Below are positions 1-6,740 of a DNA stretch of 14,833 nucleotides, piece after piece. The notes beneath the pieces are model-generated. The model was not told the origin of the DNA, searched no databases, and was given only the letters and a program-made list of their open reading frames with translations. A program made the position numbers and the translations under genes. The stretch is from DATLYH01 sp035575035 (GTDB lineage Bacteria; Planctomycetota; Planctomycetia; Gemmatales; Gemmataceae): contig DATLYH010000110.1 of the NCBI GenBank assembly GCA_035575035.1, positions 1 through 14,833 on the forward strand, given 5' to 3'. Each line of letters begins with the position of its first letter. Positions within the stretch are counted from its first letter, which is position 1.

Positions 1-133
1 GAGTGACTCCCTTCATCCCTCGGGGTGAGGGGAACCGGCAGGCAAGGCGCGGCCGGCCTTTCTCGCAGGGCAGGTAAAGTGGGTGCTATCTGCCTGTCAT
101 GCCGGCCGGGGAATACGGCAAGGCTGATTTTCC

Positions 134-162
134 TTGGCAACCGCCAGCCGATCGATCACAAT
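134..162 (+). promoter_or_regulatory. Candidate sigma-70-type promoter for the first envelope gene
   Basis: TTGGCA at 134-139 (5 of 6 to TTGACA) and CACAAT at 157-162 (4 of 6 to TATAAT) are separated by 17 bp. They lie about 70 bp ahead of the first gene, in a locally AT-richer stretch. No other match this good was seen in 1-235. This is consensus matching by eye, so it is only a candidate. Confidence 0.35.
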
Positions 163-235
163 TGATTCTGGCAGGCGACCACTCTCGCTCGGAACAGCAA
201 CCCCTTGAAACCGCCCTTTCGGGGAAGATTGACTC

Positions 236-1369
236 ATGTCTCTTCTCGGCAAGATCCTGGCCGTCCTCAACGTGCTGGCGGCCGTCGGCTTCTTCCTGCT
301 TGCCTCCATGGACTACGGCAAGCGCCAGTACTGGACGCACGCCGTCTTCCGCCATGACCTGGCGCTGCACGGTCTCCCCCTCGATGCAGAGGAACGCGAC
401 CTTGAAGGCGAGCCGGTCGTGCGGCAGATCGACGCCGCCACGTTAAACGAGCTTTTCGGCGGGGCCGGCAACCCCGTCAAGACGCAGCTGGAAGAAGTCC
501 AGCGGGTCCGGCAGGAGCTTCAGGCCAAGATCGACGGCCCACCCTTCCGCGTCAGCCATCCCCTCGAGCCGCAAAAGAAGCTGGAGCTGACGACCCGAAC
601 CCAGAAGCTGGCCTGGGCCCTCCGCCCGTTCGCCTTCACCGCCGCCCGGCGTGAGGCGCTCAACCGCCTGATGGTCGGCGGAAAGGACATCACTCCCGAC
701 GAACTGGCGGGCGCCTTCGATGCCAAGTTCGAGGAGGAGTTGTCCAAGCTCGAGCCGGCCAAGCGACCGGAGGCGATCGCCGACTACTTGCAAAAGGAGC
801 TGACCGAGAAAGTGCTGAACTTGCCGGGTGAGAAGCGGCCGGCGATTGCCCAGCTGCTGTTCGGCTGGGCGGAGCTGTCCGGTGACGAGGGAGGGGAACC
901 GGACAAGGGGGGCGACCTGAGCAACAGTCCGGCTTACAAACGGGTCGTGGCCGTGGTGGGGGTGGAGATGGCGGCGCAAGCGCTGAACGCTCGGGCCAAC
1001 GACCTGGCCCAGGTGGCCCGGGGAATCCGTGCCGGCATGGTCCGCGACCGCCAGCAGTTTACCTTGCAGCATGCCGCTTGGCATGGTCGGCTCCTCGACG
1101 CTGCCGATTATCTGCACGACCGCGAGGCCGAATTGCAGCGCGAGACCCAGGGGGCCGCCGCCCAACAAGAATTGCTCAATGCCCGCAAGAAGGAAGTCGC
1201 CGACTTGGAAGCGCGGCTGGCCGCCAAGCAAGCCGAAACCCTCAAGCTCCTCCAGAAGCAGGACCGGTTGCAACAGGAGCTGTTCAAGGCCCAGCAAGTC
1301 TTCCGTGATGCCGCCACCAAAAACCTGGAGCTGGAACGCGAAGTCCGCACCCTGGAGAAGGGGCGCTGA
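236..1369 (+). CDS. Membrane-anchored coiled-coil protein, paralogue 1 of 3
   Basis: The 377-residue product is of no family I can name. Residues 4-24 form one hydrophobic N-terminal segment (signal anchor), begun by LLGKIL and followed by YGKRQYW. The middle (about 75-260) is charged and probably helical. Residues 270-377 are a long Glu/Lys/Arg/Gln/Leu-rich coiled coil. From GK to W the segment is 29 residues, the same length and with the same fixed residues as in the next two genes, so the three look paralogous at the anchor while their bodies differ. The ATG at 236 is preferred because the anchor begins there, although the Shine-Dalgarno match is weak. The stop is 11 bp before the next ATG, which points to co-transcription. 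An envelope scaffold role is a guess. There is no enzymatic motif and no cysteine-based lipobox. Confidence 0.82.
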   Translation: MSLLGKILAVLNVLAAVGFFLLASMDYGKRQYWTHAVFRHDLALHGLPLDAEERDLEGEPVVRQIDAATLNELFGGAGNPVKTQLEEVQRVRQELQAKIDGPPFRVSHPLEPQKKLELTTRTQKLAWALRPFAFTAARREALNRLMVGGKDITPDELAGAFDAKFEEELSKLEPAKRPEAIADYLQKELTEKVLNLPGEKRPAIAQLLFGWAELSGDEGGEPDKGGDLSNSPAYKRVVAVVGVEMAAQALNARANDLAQVARGIRAGMVRDRQQFTLQHAAWHGRLLDAADYLHDREAELQRETQGAAAQQELLNARKKEVADLEARLAAKQAETLKLLQKQDRLQQELFKAQQVFRDAATKNLELEREVRTLEKGR

Positions 1370-1380
1370 AGGGGAAACCA

Positions 1381-2109
1381 ATGATAACCCTCCTTGGCAA
1401 GGTCCTGGTGTGTGCGAACCTGATCTTCAGCATGGTGCTGGCCACCCTTGCGTTCGGGGTTTACACCCAGCGCATCTCGTGGGCCGGCAAGACCGCTCCC
1501 GACCAGGCGAAGAGCGAGCTGGACCAACGCCGCGAGCAGATCCGGCAAAACTGGGAAGCGCTGCTGGCCGCCGACACGCGGCGGCAGACCGCCCTGGCCG
1601 AGGTGGTCCAGGCGGAGCGGCAGCGCCCCGCCGATCAGCAGTGGTACGCCGCCGTCATCCGGCAGTTGCAGCACCTTCCCCCCGACAAGCCGGTCCAGGT
1701 CGCCGTCCAGCAGGAGGGCCAGATGGTGCCCGACCCGCAGAACTTCGGCCGCCCCACCTTAAAGAACGGCGAGGACCGGTTCAAGAAACCCCTCTTGTCT
1801 TGGGACGCTTACGCCCAGAGAATCAAAGAGGTTTCTGATCAGATTGCTGTGCAGCAGGAACGGTGGGCCAAACTGGCGGAAGAGAGCACAGCCTGGACCC
1901 AACGGCTGACCGGCCCCAAGGGCCTGTGGCAACGCTACGCCGACGAGGACGACAAGCGGCGGCGGGTCCAGGCGGAAATGGATGATTTTGTGCTGCCGCA
2001 GTTGCTCAATGTGCAGGTAGAATCGGAAACGCTGCTCCAGCGGCGCGACGAGTTGCAAAAGCGCCTCGAGGAGTTGCGGCGGGCGGCCAGTCGGCCAACC
2101 GGGCCGTAG
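1381..2109 (+). CDS. Membrane-anchored coiled-coil protein, paralogue 2 of 3
   Basis: The 242-residue product has no recognised family. A single transmembrane segment (about 4-26) starts with LLGKVL and ends in YTQRISW, which matches paralogue 1 and paralogue 3 without a gap over 29 residues. The body is charged and helical: residues 40-80 and 140-235 read as heptad-like segments rich in Gln, Glu, Arg and Leu. They are separated by a Pro-containing stretch around 95-125 (HLPPDKPVQVAVQQEGQMVP) that could be a short beta or hinge element. It starts 11 bp after the previous stop with AAGGGG just upstream, so translation is probably coupled within one transcript. A promoter for the third paralogue begins 8 bp after this stop, so the first transcriptional unit may end here. 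Confidence 0.82.
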   Translation: MITLLGKVLVCANLIFSMVLATLAFGVYTQRISWAGKTAPDQAKSELDQRREQIRQNWEALLAADTRRQTALAEVVQAERQRPADQQWYAAVIRQLQHLPPDKPVQVAVQQEGQMVPDPQNFGRPTLKNGEDRFKKPLLSWDAYAQRIKEVSDQIAVQQERWAKLAEESTAWTQRLTGPKGLWQRYADEDDKRRRVQAEMDDFVLPQLLNVQVESETLLQRRDELQKRLEELRRAASRPTGP

Positions 2110-2117
2110 AACTGTGG

Positions 2118-2146
2118 TTGACAGGTCGGCCCCTCCCCGGCATAAT
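2118..2146 (+). promoter_or_regulatory. Strong sigma-70-type promoter for the third envelope gene
   Basis: A perfect TTGACA (2118-2123) and CATAAT (2141-2146, 5 of 6) are spaced by exactly 17 bp in otherwise very GC-rich DNA. It begins 8 bp after the stop of the preceding gene. The predicted transcript start is near 2153, which gives a leader of about 300 nt before the ATG at 2451. This is the best promoter match seen in the window. Confidence 0.72.
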
Positions 2147-2152
2147 CCCCGC

Positions 2153-2450
2153 CCACTTATCCGGGGACAGTCGTATTCCAACGAATCCGGTCCACCCGGG
2201 CGGCTTGGGCCCGGGCTGGGGATGAGGGGAAAGTAGTTGCCGGCCCCGCGGCTGCGCGGGAGGCCGGGAGCCGCTGCCCATGCGGGGGCCTGGGCGGCAA
2301 AGCGGCCTCGGGCAAGGCGGCGCGCCGGCCGGTGCATTCCAGGTTGCCTTGGGGGAAGAGGACTTTCGGCCCGCGTGTCCCTCAGCCTCCCTTCTTTGCC
2401 GCGGAGAGAAGGGCGACGGAGGAAGGCGGTGTGCCGAAGGGGGATCGACC
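2153..2450 (+). promoter_or_regulatory. Long GC-rich 5' leader, no recognised riboswitch
   Basis: These roughly 300 bases between the predicted transcript start and the ATG have no convincing gene. They contain several C/G-run inverted repeats, for example CCCGGGC-type arms near 2195-2217 and GCCGGCCCC/GGCCGGG near 2239-2270, so the RNA should be strongly folded. I recognise no known riboswitch core. A Gly/Arg/Pro-biased open frame enters from upstream in frame with the next gene, but it lacks a protein-like N-terminus and would bury the membrane anchor. Confidence 0.4.
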
Positions 2451-3320
2451 ATGACCACAATCGGCAAGATTCTCGTCTTCGTCAATCTGGCGTTCAGCCT
2501 GGTGGTGTGCGCCCTCATCATCATGGTCTACATTGCTCGTACTAACTGGCACGATGCCTACACCAAGCAGAAGGCGTTGTACGACGTGGCCGCTGCCAGC
2601 GCCAAGGCCGCGGACGAGGAATTAAAGGCGGTCTACGACGAAACCCGGGACCAACTCGCCAAGGCCGACGCCGCCATCAAGAAGGCGGAGAAGGAACTGG
2701 AAGAGCGGCGGGCCGAGCTGAAGGCCGCCCAGGAAAACCTGAAAAACATGGCCGCCAACAAGGCCAAGGCCGACGCTACCGTCGCCAAGCTCCAGGCCGA
2801 GGTCCAGAAGCGCGCCGAGGAAGTCAAGAAAATGGAGGAGTTCCTCAAGGTCACCAATGACCGCAACACCGAGTTGGTCAAGGAAATGAACCGGCTGCGC
2901 GAGCTGAAGACGGCCTCGGACATCGAGAACAAGACCCTGCGCTTCCAGAACCAGAACCTGATCGACAAGCTGGCGGAGCGCGAGAAGGAATTGGTCCGGA
3001 TGCGGGCCACCGGCGGCGCCGTCACCTCGAGCCGAACGGTCGAGTTTAACCCGCCGCCGCAGGATGTCGAAGGGGTGGTCAAGAACACCGACAGCAGCGG
3101 CCTGGTGACTATCAGCATCGGCAGCGACTCGGGCGTCCTGAAGGGGCACACCCTGGAGGTCTTCCGCCTCGACCCGGTGCCGTCACGGTCGATGTACCTG
3201 GGAACCATCCGGATCCTGGAAACGCGGCCCCATGAGGCGGTCGGTCAGCCGGTCAGCCGGCCGCGAGCCCCGATCCAGGTAGGCGACCGGGTCGCCAGCC
3301 GGATCACCTCCGGAGGCTAA
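2451..3320 (+). CDS. Membrane-anchored coiled-coil protein with C-terminal beta domain, paralogue 3 of 3
   Basis: The 289-residue product is anchored by a transmembrane segment at residues 5-27, inside the shared 29-residue signature (IGKILVFVNL at the start, YIARTNW at the end). Residues 38-187 are a very regular Ala/Lys/Glu coiled coil. Residues 190-202 form a Pro/Ser linker. Residues 205-285 form a small beta-rich domain with the pattern GLVTISIGSDSGVLKGHTLE, then YLGTIRILE and IQVGDRVAS. This resembles, by eye only, the SH3-like C-terminal domains of FlgT-type envelope proteins. I chose the ATG at 2451 over an earlier in-frame start at 2280 because it puts the anchor at the N-terminus, as in both paralogues, and follows a purine-rich AAGGGGGA. 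A periplasmic spacer that presents the beta domain is the likeliest form; the partner is unknown. Confidence 0.85.
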   Translation: MTTIGKILVFVNLAFSLVVCALIIMVYIARTNWHDAYTKQKALYDVAAASAKAADEELKAVYDETRDQLAKADAAIKKAEKELEERRAELKAAQENLKNMAANKAKADATVAKLQAEVQKRAEEVKKMEEFLKVTNDRNTELVKEMNRLRELKTASDIENKTLRFQNQNLIDKLAEREKELVRMRATGGAVTSSRTVEFNPPPQDVEGVVKNTDSSGLVTISIGSDSGVLKGHTLEVFRLDPVPSRSMYLGTIRILETRPHEAVGQPVSRPRAPIQVGDRVASRITSGG

Positions 3321-3388
3321 TCGAACAACAGGGGCGGCCCGGTAAGGGGGCCCGCCCGGGAGAGATTTGCAGAGAGGAGAGTCAACTC

Positions 3389-3592
3389 ATGGCTGCTGCC
3401 CGAGCCCGGGATTATGACGAGGATATTCAGGTCGCCGCGCCGCGCCCCGACATTTACGTGGGGCTGTTGGTAATTTCACTGGTCGCGCTGCTGCTGGGCT
3501 GCCTGTTCTTGTGGCTGGACCTGGGCCAGTACCCGGAGATGAAGGCACCCAAGGTGCAGGAGAGCATGCCGCGCCCGCAGCGGACGCCCTGA
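3389..3592 (+). CDS. Small single-pass membrane protein (67 aa)
   Basis: The short product has an acidic N-terminus (DYDEDIQ), one strongly hydrophobic helix at about residues 23-44 (IYVGLLVISLVALLLGCLFL), and a Pro/Lys-rich tail. A clear Shine-Dalgarno sequence, AGAGAGGAGAG, sits about 5 bp upstream of the ATG, and the gene begins 68 bp after the stop of paralogue 3, so it is probably the last gene of that transcript. No family is recognised. It may be an accessory subunit of the anchored coiled-coil proteins, which is inferred only from position and membrane location. Confidence 0.72.
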   Translation: MAAARARDYDEDIQVAAPRPDIYVGLLVISLVALLLGCLFLWLDLGQYPEMKAPKVQESMPRPQRTP

Positions 3593-3647
3593 GCCGCGGT
3601 GAGCGCACGGTCCCCGCGGCCTCTTCGGGACCACCCGCTACTGCCGT

Positions 3648-3687
3648 GCCGGCCGCCGGCTTCCGGGCCGGCGTCGTTCATCTTTTT
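3648..3687 (+). terminator. Possible intrinsic terminator of the envelope cluster
   Basis: A perfect 7-bp stem GCCGGCC (3648-3654) / GGCCGGC (3666-3672) with an 11-nt loop is followed, after about 10 nt, by the T-run in CATCTTTTTG. It sits 55 bp after the last envelope gene. The gap between stem and T-run makes it imperfect. Confidence 0.35.
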
Positions 3688-3950
3688 GCCATCCGACAAC
3701 GCCATCAAACGGCCGTCGTCGCGGCGATTGACGACGGCATCCTCTTCGCCGGACCGGCATCGCTTTGACTTCTTGAACACCCTTGACAATCCCGGGGCGT
3801 TGGAAGACGCTCTGCCAGTTCAACCGACGTGCCGAGAAATCGACACGCCGATGGCTGCCCCCCAATGCATCCGTCGAGCTTAATCTTTTCATTTCCTTGG
3901 TTTGCGCCACCTCCAAAAAAATTGTGCTCTGATGAAGAGAAATTCCTGCT

Positions 3951-3973
3951 TTTGGCGCCAAATAGTGTACACT
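3951..3973. promoter_or_regulatory. Twin palindromes, candidate operator
   Basis: TTTGGCGCCAAA (3951-3962) is a perfect 12-bp palindrome. One base later AGTGTACACT (3964-3973) is a perfect 10-bp palindrome. Both are enclosed by a wider TCCTG (3944-3948) / CAGGA (3980-3984) inverted pair. They lie in the AT-rich pocket about 220 bp upstream of the first gene of the glc locus. I do not match them to a named regulator. Operator function is inferred from symmetry and position. Confidence 0.4.
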
Positions 3974-4191
3974 TGATTACAGGATGTGCCTGGCGCGGAC
4001 AGGTGACGGTTGTCGGGAGCCGGGGGCGTTCGCGCCGGAGAGCGGGATATGCCCTGTGCAGACGAAGGGATGGATCGATGGGGGGTGACTCATCGGAAAG
4101 CTGTTACTCCTGATCCTGGTGCGGTAGAATCTCTGCCGACTCCCTCCCCCCCAGCACGGCGGGCCGATGAAGTCCGGAGGAGGTCCGACCC

Positions 4192-4524
4192 ATGGAACGC
4201 CTGCATCTCCTCGACATCCTGATGGTGGTGAGTACCGTCATCTGGATCCTGGCCCTGGTCATCTACAACCTGATCTTCGGCGGCATCGACTTCGGCCATC
4301 TCGATGTGTTCGCGGTCAAGTCGGTTGCCCTGCTGTTCGTGGCCTGCTCCTTCGGCCTCTTCCCGTGCGTCGGCGGCTGGCTGCAAATAGGGATCTGGTG
4401 GATCGGGATTGTGGTGGTACTGGGGATGGAGTGGTGGGAGGCGAAAATACTGGTCGCCATCATCTGGATCCTGAACCTGGGGGGCTGGCTGATCATCGTC
4501 AACCTGATGATGCGCAGGTCCTAG
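4192..4524 (+). CDS. Small four-helix membrane protein ahead of glcD
   Basis: The 110-residue product is almost entirely hydrophobic. Four helices can be drawn at about residues 6-29, 40-60, 64-80 and 85-106, with short polar turns (GIDFGHLD, EWWEAK) and a basic MMRRS tail. No signal peptide or catalytic motif is visible, and I recognise no family. GGAGGAGGT lies about 7 bp upstream of the ATG, an excellent ribosome binding site. The stop is 21 bp before glcD, so the two are probably one transcript. It could be a membrane partner of the oxidase or unrelated. It is much smaller than the lactate/glycolate permeases (LctP/GlcA), which have over 10 helices, so it is not one of those. Confidence 0.78.
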   Translation: MERLHLLDILMVVSTVIWILALVIYNLIFGGIDFGHLDVFAVKSVALLFVACSFGLFPCVGGWLQIGIWWIGIVVVLGMEWWEAKILVAIIWILNLGGWLIIVNLMMRRS

Positions 4525-4545
4525 GACCTGTGGAGAAGAGGTCCC

Positions 4546-5982
4546 ATGTCCGCCGCGACAACTCTGAGCCTGGCCGACCGCCTTCGCGGCATTGTCGGCC
4601 GCGACGCCGTCCTTAGCGCGCCCAGCGAGCTGCTCGTCTACGAGTGCGACGGCTACACCATCGAAAAGAACAAACCGGACCTGGTGGTCTTCCCGACCTC
4701 GACCGAGCAGGTGGTGCAGGTGGTCAGGGCCTGCAACGAGTACAACGTCCCCTTCCTGCCGCGCGGTGCGGGCACCAGCCTGGCGGGGGGCTGCCTGCCG
4801 GTCGGCGGCGGCGTCCTGATCGCCCTGACGCGGATGAAGCGCATCCTGGAAGTGAGCTATCGGGACCGCTACGCCGTGGTCGAGCCGGGCGTCGTCAACC
4901 TTTGGCTGACCAACCACCTCAAGCCGCACGGCTACCACTTCGCCCCCGACCCATCGAGCCAGGGGGCGTGCACCATCGGCGGCAACGTGGCGACCAACTC
5001 CGGCGGGCCGCACACCCTCAAGTACGGTGTCACGGTCAACCATGTGCTCGGCCTGGAGTTTGTCCTGCCCGACGGCCGGGTGGTGCGGACCGGCGGCCCG
5101 ACCGAGGACAACCCCGGCTACGACCTGACCGGCGTCATCGTCGGTTCCGAGGGAACGTTCGGCATCGCCACCAAGATCTGGGTGCGGATCACGCGCAATC
5201 CCGAGGCCTACCGCACCCTGCTGGGCGTCTTCGAGACGGTGGACGACGCCACCAACACCATCAGCGACATCATCGGTGCCGGCATTGTCCCGGCGGCCCT
5301 GGAGATGCTTGACCAGCTGATCCTCCAGGCGGTCGAGGCGGCATTCCACTTCGGCTTCCCGCTCGACGCCGGGGCGGTGCTGATCATGGAAGTGGACGGG
5401 CTGGAGGCGGGCCTGGACGCCGACGCCGAGCGCATCGCCGCGATCGCCCGCAAGAACCATGCCCGCGAGGTGCGGCGGGCGCAGAGCGACGCGGAGCGGC
5501 TGTTGCTGTGGAAGAGCCGCAAGCAAGCCTTCGGCGCCGTGGGCCGGCTGGCGCCGAGCTACTGCACCCAGGATGGGGTGGTGCCGCGGACCAAGTTGCC
5601 GCACATCCTGCGCGAGATCCAGCGCATCGGTGAGAAGTACCAACTGCGCATCTGCAATGTCTTCCATGCCGGCGACGGCAACATCCACCCGATCCTCCTC
5701 TTCGATGAGCGCGACCCGGACCAGGTGAAGCGGGTGCTGGCGGCCAGCCATGACATCCTGGAGGAGTGCATCCGCGTCGGTGGCAGCGTCACCGGCGAGC
5801 ACGGCATCGGCGTCGAGAAGATCGACTTCATGCCGAAGCTGTTCACGCCCGAGGACCTGGGGATGATGTTGCGGCTGCGGTCGGCGTTTAATCCGGACAA
5901 CCGCTGTAGTCCCGCGAAGGTGTTCCCCACGGCCGGCGCCTGCATCGAGCCGAGCAAGGCCGGGCGACGAGCGGCACTATAA
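4546..5982 (+). CDS. glcD: Glycolate oxidase subunit GlcD (FAD-linked)
   Basis: This subunit carries FAD and oxidises glycolate (or a close 2-hydroxy acid such as D-lactate) to the 2-oxo acid, passing electrons to the GlcE/GlcF partners. The 478-residue length is normal for GlcD. The PCMH-type FAD-binding domain spans about residues 43-218: PRGAGTSLAGG (72-82), GACTIGGNVATNSGG (140-154) and GSEGTFGIATK (200-210). The C-terminal oxidase domain shows HAGDGNIHP (374-382), GEHGIG (417-422) and FNPDNRCSPAKVFP near the end, all GlcD/FAD-linked oxidase hallmarks. The ATG at 4546 follows GAAGAGG at about 5 bp. The partner subunits glcE and glcF lie downstream but are separated from it by three accessory genes. 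A D-lactate dehydrogenase specificity cannot be excluded from sequence, but the presence of GlcE and GlcF favours glycolate. Confidence 0.93.
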   Translation: MSAATTLSLADRLRGIVGRDAVLSAPSELLVYECDGYTIEKNKPDLVVFPTSTEQVVQVVRACNEYNVPFLPRGAGTSLAGGCLPVGGGVLIALTRMKRILEVSYRDRYAVVEPGVVNLWLTNHLKPHGYHFAPDPSSQGACTIGGNVATNSGGPHTLKYGVTVNHVLGLEFVLPDGRVVRTGGPTEDNPGYDLTGVIVGSEGTFGIATKIWVRITRNPEAYRTLLGVFETVDDATNTISDIIGAGIVPAALEMLDQLILQAVEAAFHFGFPLDAGAVLIMEVDGLEAGLDADAERIAAIARKNHAREVRRAQSDAERLLLWKSRKQAFGAVGRLAPSYCTQDGVVPRTKLPHILREIQRIGEKYQLRICNVFHAGDGNIHPILLFDERDPDQVKRVLAASHDILEECIRVGGSVTGEHGIGVEKIDFMPKLFTPEDLGMMLRLRSAFNPDNRCSPAKVFPTAGACIEPSKAGRRAAL

Positions 5983-5983
5983 T
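5978..5983 (+). promoter_or_regulatory. Perfect -10 hexamer at the glcD stop
   Basis: TATAAT at 5978-5983 overlaps the glcD stop codon and lies 22 bp before the next gene. No convincing -35 is seen 16-18 bp upstream (CAAGGC at 17 bp). It may give the accessory genes their own transcription start. Confidence 0.3.
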
Positions 5984-6005
5984 GGAGCATGGATGACGGT
6001 GGGTC

Positions 6006-6410
6006 ATGCTGCCCGATTTTGACGAGAACGGCAACCTTCCTCCCGGCATTCACCCTTGCACCCTGGAGGAAGTCGTCGCTCGGTTTGGTTTCGGCTCGGC
6101 CGAGCGGCAGACGGAGACCGCGGAGTTACAGGAGTTCGTCCGGTGGGCGCGGGAGGCGGGGGTCAGCCGGTTGATCGTGGATGGCAGTTATGTCACCACC
6201 AAACGGGCGCCTAACGATGTCGATTTAGTGATCCTTCCGGGGTCCGACTACCCGCGCCAGCAGCAACCGGCCTTGGTTTCCAGCCAGCAATGGCCTTTTC
6301 TGCACATTCAGGTTGCCTTGGACGAAGCAGATCTTCAGCAGTGGGTTACTATCGATTTTGGGACTGATCGGAACCAAAATCCCCGAGGTGTAGTGGAGAT
6401 CTTGTTATGA
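6006..6410 (+). CDS. Minimal nucleotidyltransferase-like protein (DUF6932-like)
   Basis: The 134-residue product begins LPDFDENGNLPPGIHPCTLE and contains DGSYVTTKRAPNDVDLVI. The Gly-Ser pair (60-61) followed by Asp-x-Asp (71, 73) and a third Asp in WVTIDFG (117) matches the catalytic layout of the polymerase-beta/MNT nucleotidyltransferase fold. The N- and C-terminal wording (PPGIHP at the start, FGTDRNQNPRGVVEI at the end) recalls proteins I know as DUF6932. Such minimal nucleotidyltransferases occur in two-gene toxin-antitoxin-like cassettes, and here the next gene overlaps by 4 bp (ATGA), so the pair is translationally coupled. GC is visibly lower than in glcD (28 of 60 bases in 6301-6360), which suggests recent arrival. 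Enzymatic activity and any target (tRNA, protein or nucleotide) are inferred only. Confidence 0.8.
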   Translation: MLPDFDENGNLPPGIHPCTLEEVVARFGFGSAERQTETAELQEFVRWAREAGVSRLIVDGSYVTTKRAPNDVDLVILPGSDYPRQQQPALVSSQQWPFLHIQVALDEADLQQWVTIDFGTDRNQNPRGVVEILL

Positions 6411-6676
6411 CACCACGCTTGACGCCTGAAGGTTATGCCCAAACCAAGATTAAATTGGCGAACATGGAAGCAAGATTGGCCGCCCTGCGAGCACGACACG
6501 ACCTCAACCCCGTTCACAAGGAAGAAGTCGAGCGCTCCTACCTGGACATGATTCGGCAGTACCGGCGGGAAATCAAGCTGTACGAAGCAACCCAGGCAAA
6601 CGGCGGCCCTGATGCAGGAGCAGATATATCAGGCCAGGAGGTTCTCGACAGTGAGAGCGAGCAGCGAGACAGTTAA
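6407..6676 (+). CDS. Small coiled-coil protein, GreA N-domain-like, coupled to the nucleotidyltransferase
   Basis: The 89-residue product has two predicted helices (about 7-31 and 36-63) joined by a turn HDLNP (31-35), then an acidic disordered tail ending DSESEQRDS. The opening LTPEGYAQTKIKLANMEARL, the antiparallel helical hairpin and the acidic turn recall the N-terminal coiled coil of transcript-cleavage factor GreA (TPEG...KL..EL..L, then a DL-x-ENAEY tip). The GreA C-terminal FKBP-like domain is absent and the hairpin is shorter. The start overlaps the preceding stop by 4 bp. By hand count 134 of 240 bases in 6421-6660 are G or C, about 56%, against 39 of 60 in a glcD sample. It may be the partner or antitoxin of the nucleotidyltransferase or an RNA-polymerase-channel binder. 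Both roles are inference. Confidence 0.72.
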   Translation: MTPRLTPEGYAQTKIKLANMEARLAALRARHDLNPVHKEEVERSYLDMIRQYRREIKLYEATQANGGPDAGADISGQEVLDSESEQRDS

Positions 6677-6740
6677 GGACTAGGTAGTCGGGCGATTCGA
6701 ACCTTGACCTTCCCCCGATCTTGCTCCCGAGGAGGTGAAC

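Larger units (their letters stand above)
3593..4191. other. 599-bp gene-free stretch between envelope cluster and glc locus
   Basis: I find no credible gene on either strand; the open frames here are short and have no start context. The left part holds a terminator-like hairpin (3648-3687). The middle (about 3880-3980) is unusually AT-rich for this window and carries two palindromes. The right part (3990-4191) has a GGCG-TTCG-CGCC hairpin (4025-4036) and a TAGAAT -10-like hexamer at 4125-4130 with no good -35. The promoter of the glc locus most likely lies in the right half. Confidence 0.6.

Noticed and set aside
17..65. CCCTC/GAGGG (17-31) and AAGGC/GCCTT (44-60) hairpins at the left edge as repeat fragment or terminator
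   Set aside because: The stems are only 5 bp and the preceding gene is outside the window, so nothing firm can be said.
2280..2450. An upstream start for the third anchored protein
   Set aside because: It would add 57 Gly/Arg-rich residues before the membrane anchor, unlike its two paralogues.
3783..3811. TTGACA at 3783-3788 as a promoter
   Set aside because: The hexamer 17 bp downstream (GACGCT) does not resemble a -10, and there is no gene close by.
3990..4191. A riboswitch upstream of the glc locus (glycine, guanidine and fluoride types considered)
   Set aside because: None of the conserved cores I know is present; only a simple GGCG-TTCG-CGCC hairpin is seen.
4090..5802. A 570-codon open frame on the minus strand opposite glcD
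   Set aside because: It is the antisense reading of a well-supported glcD. The translation is rich in His/Asp/Val/Gln repeats typical of GC-rich antisense frames and shows no domain.
6681..6710. GATTCGAACC (6694-6703), the reverse complement of a tRNA T-loop, as a tRNA scar or attachment site
   Set aside because: The flanking bases do not form a T-stem, no acceptor or anticodon arm is visible, and no duplicate is seen at the other edge of the accessory genes.
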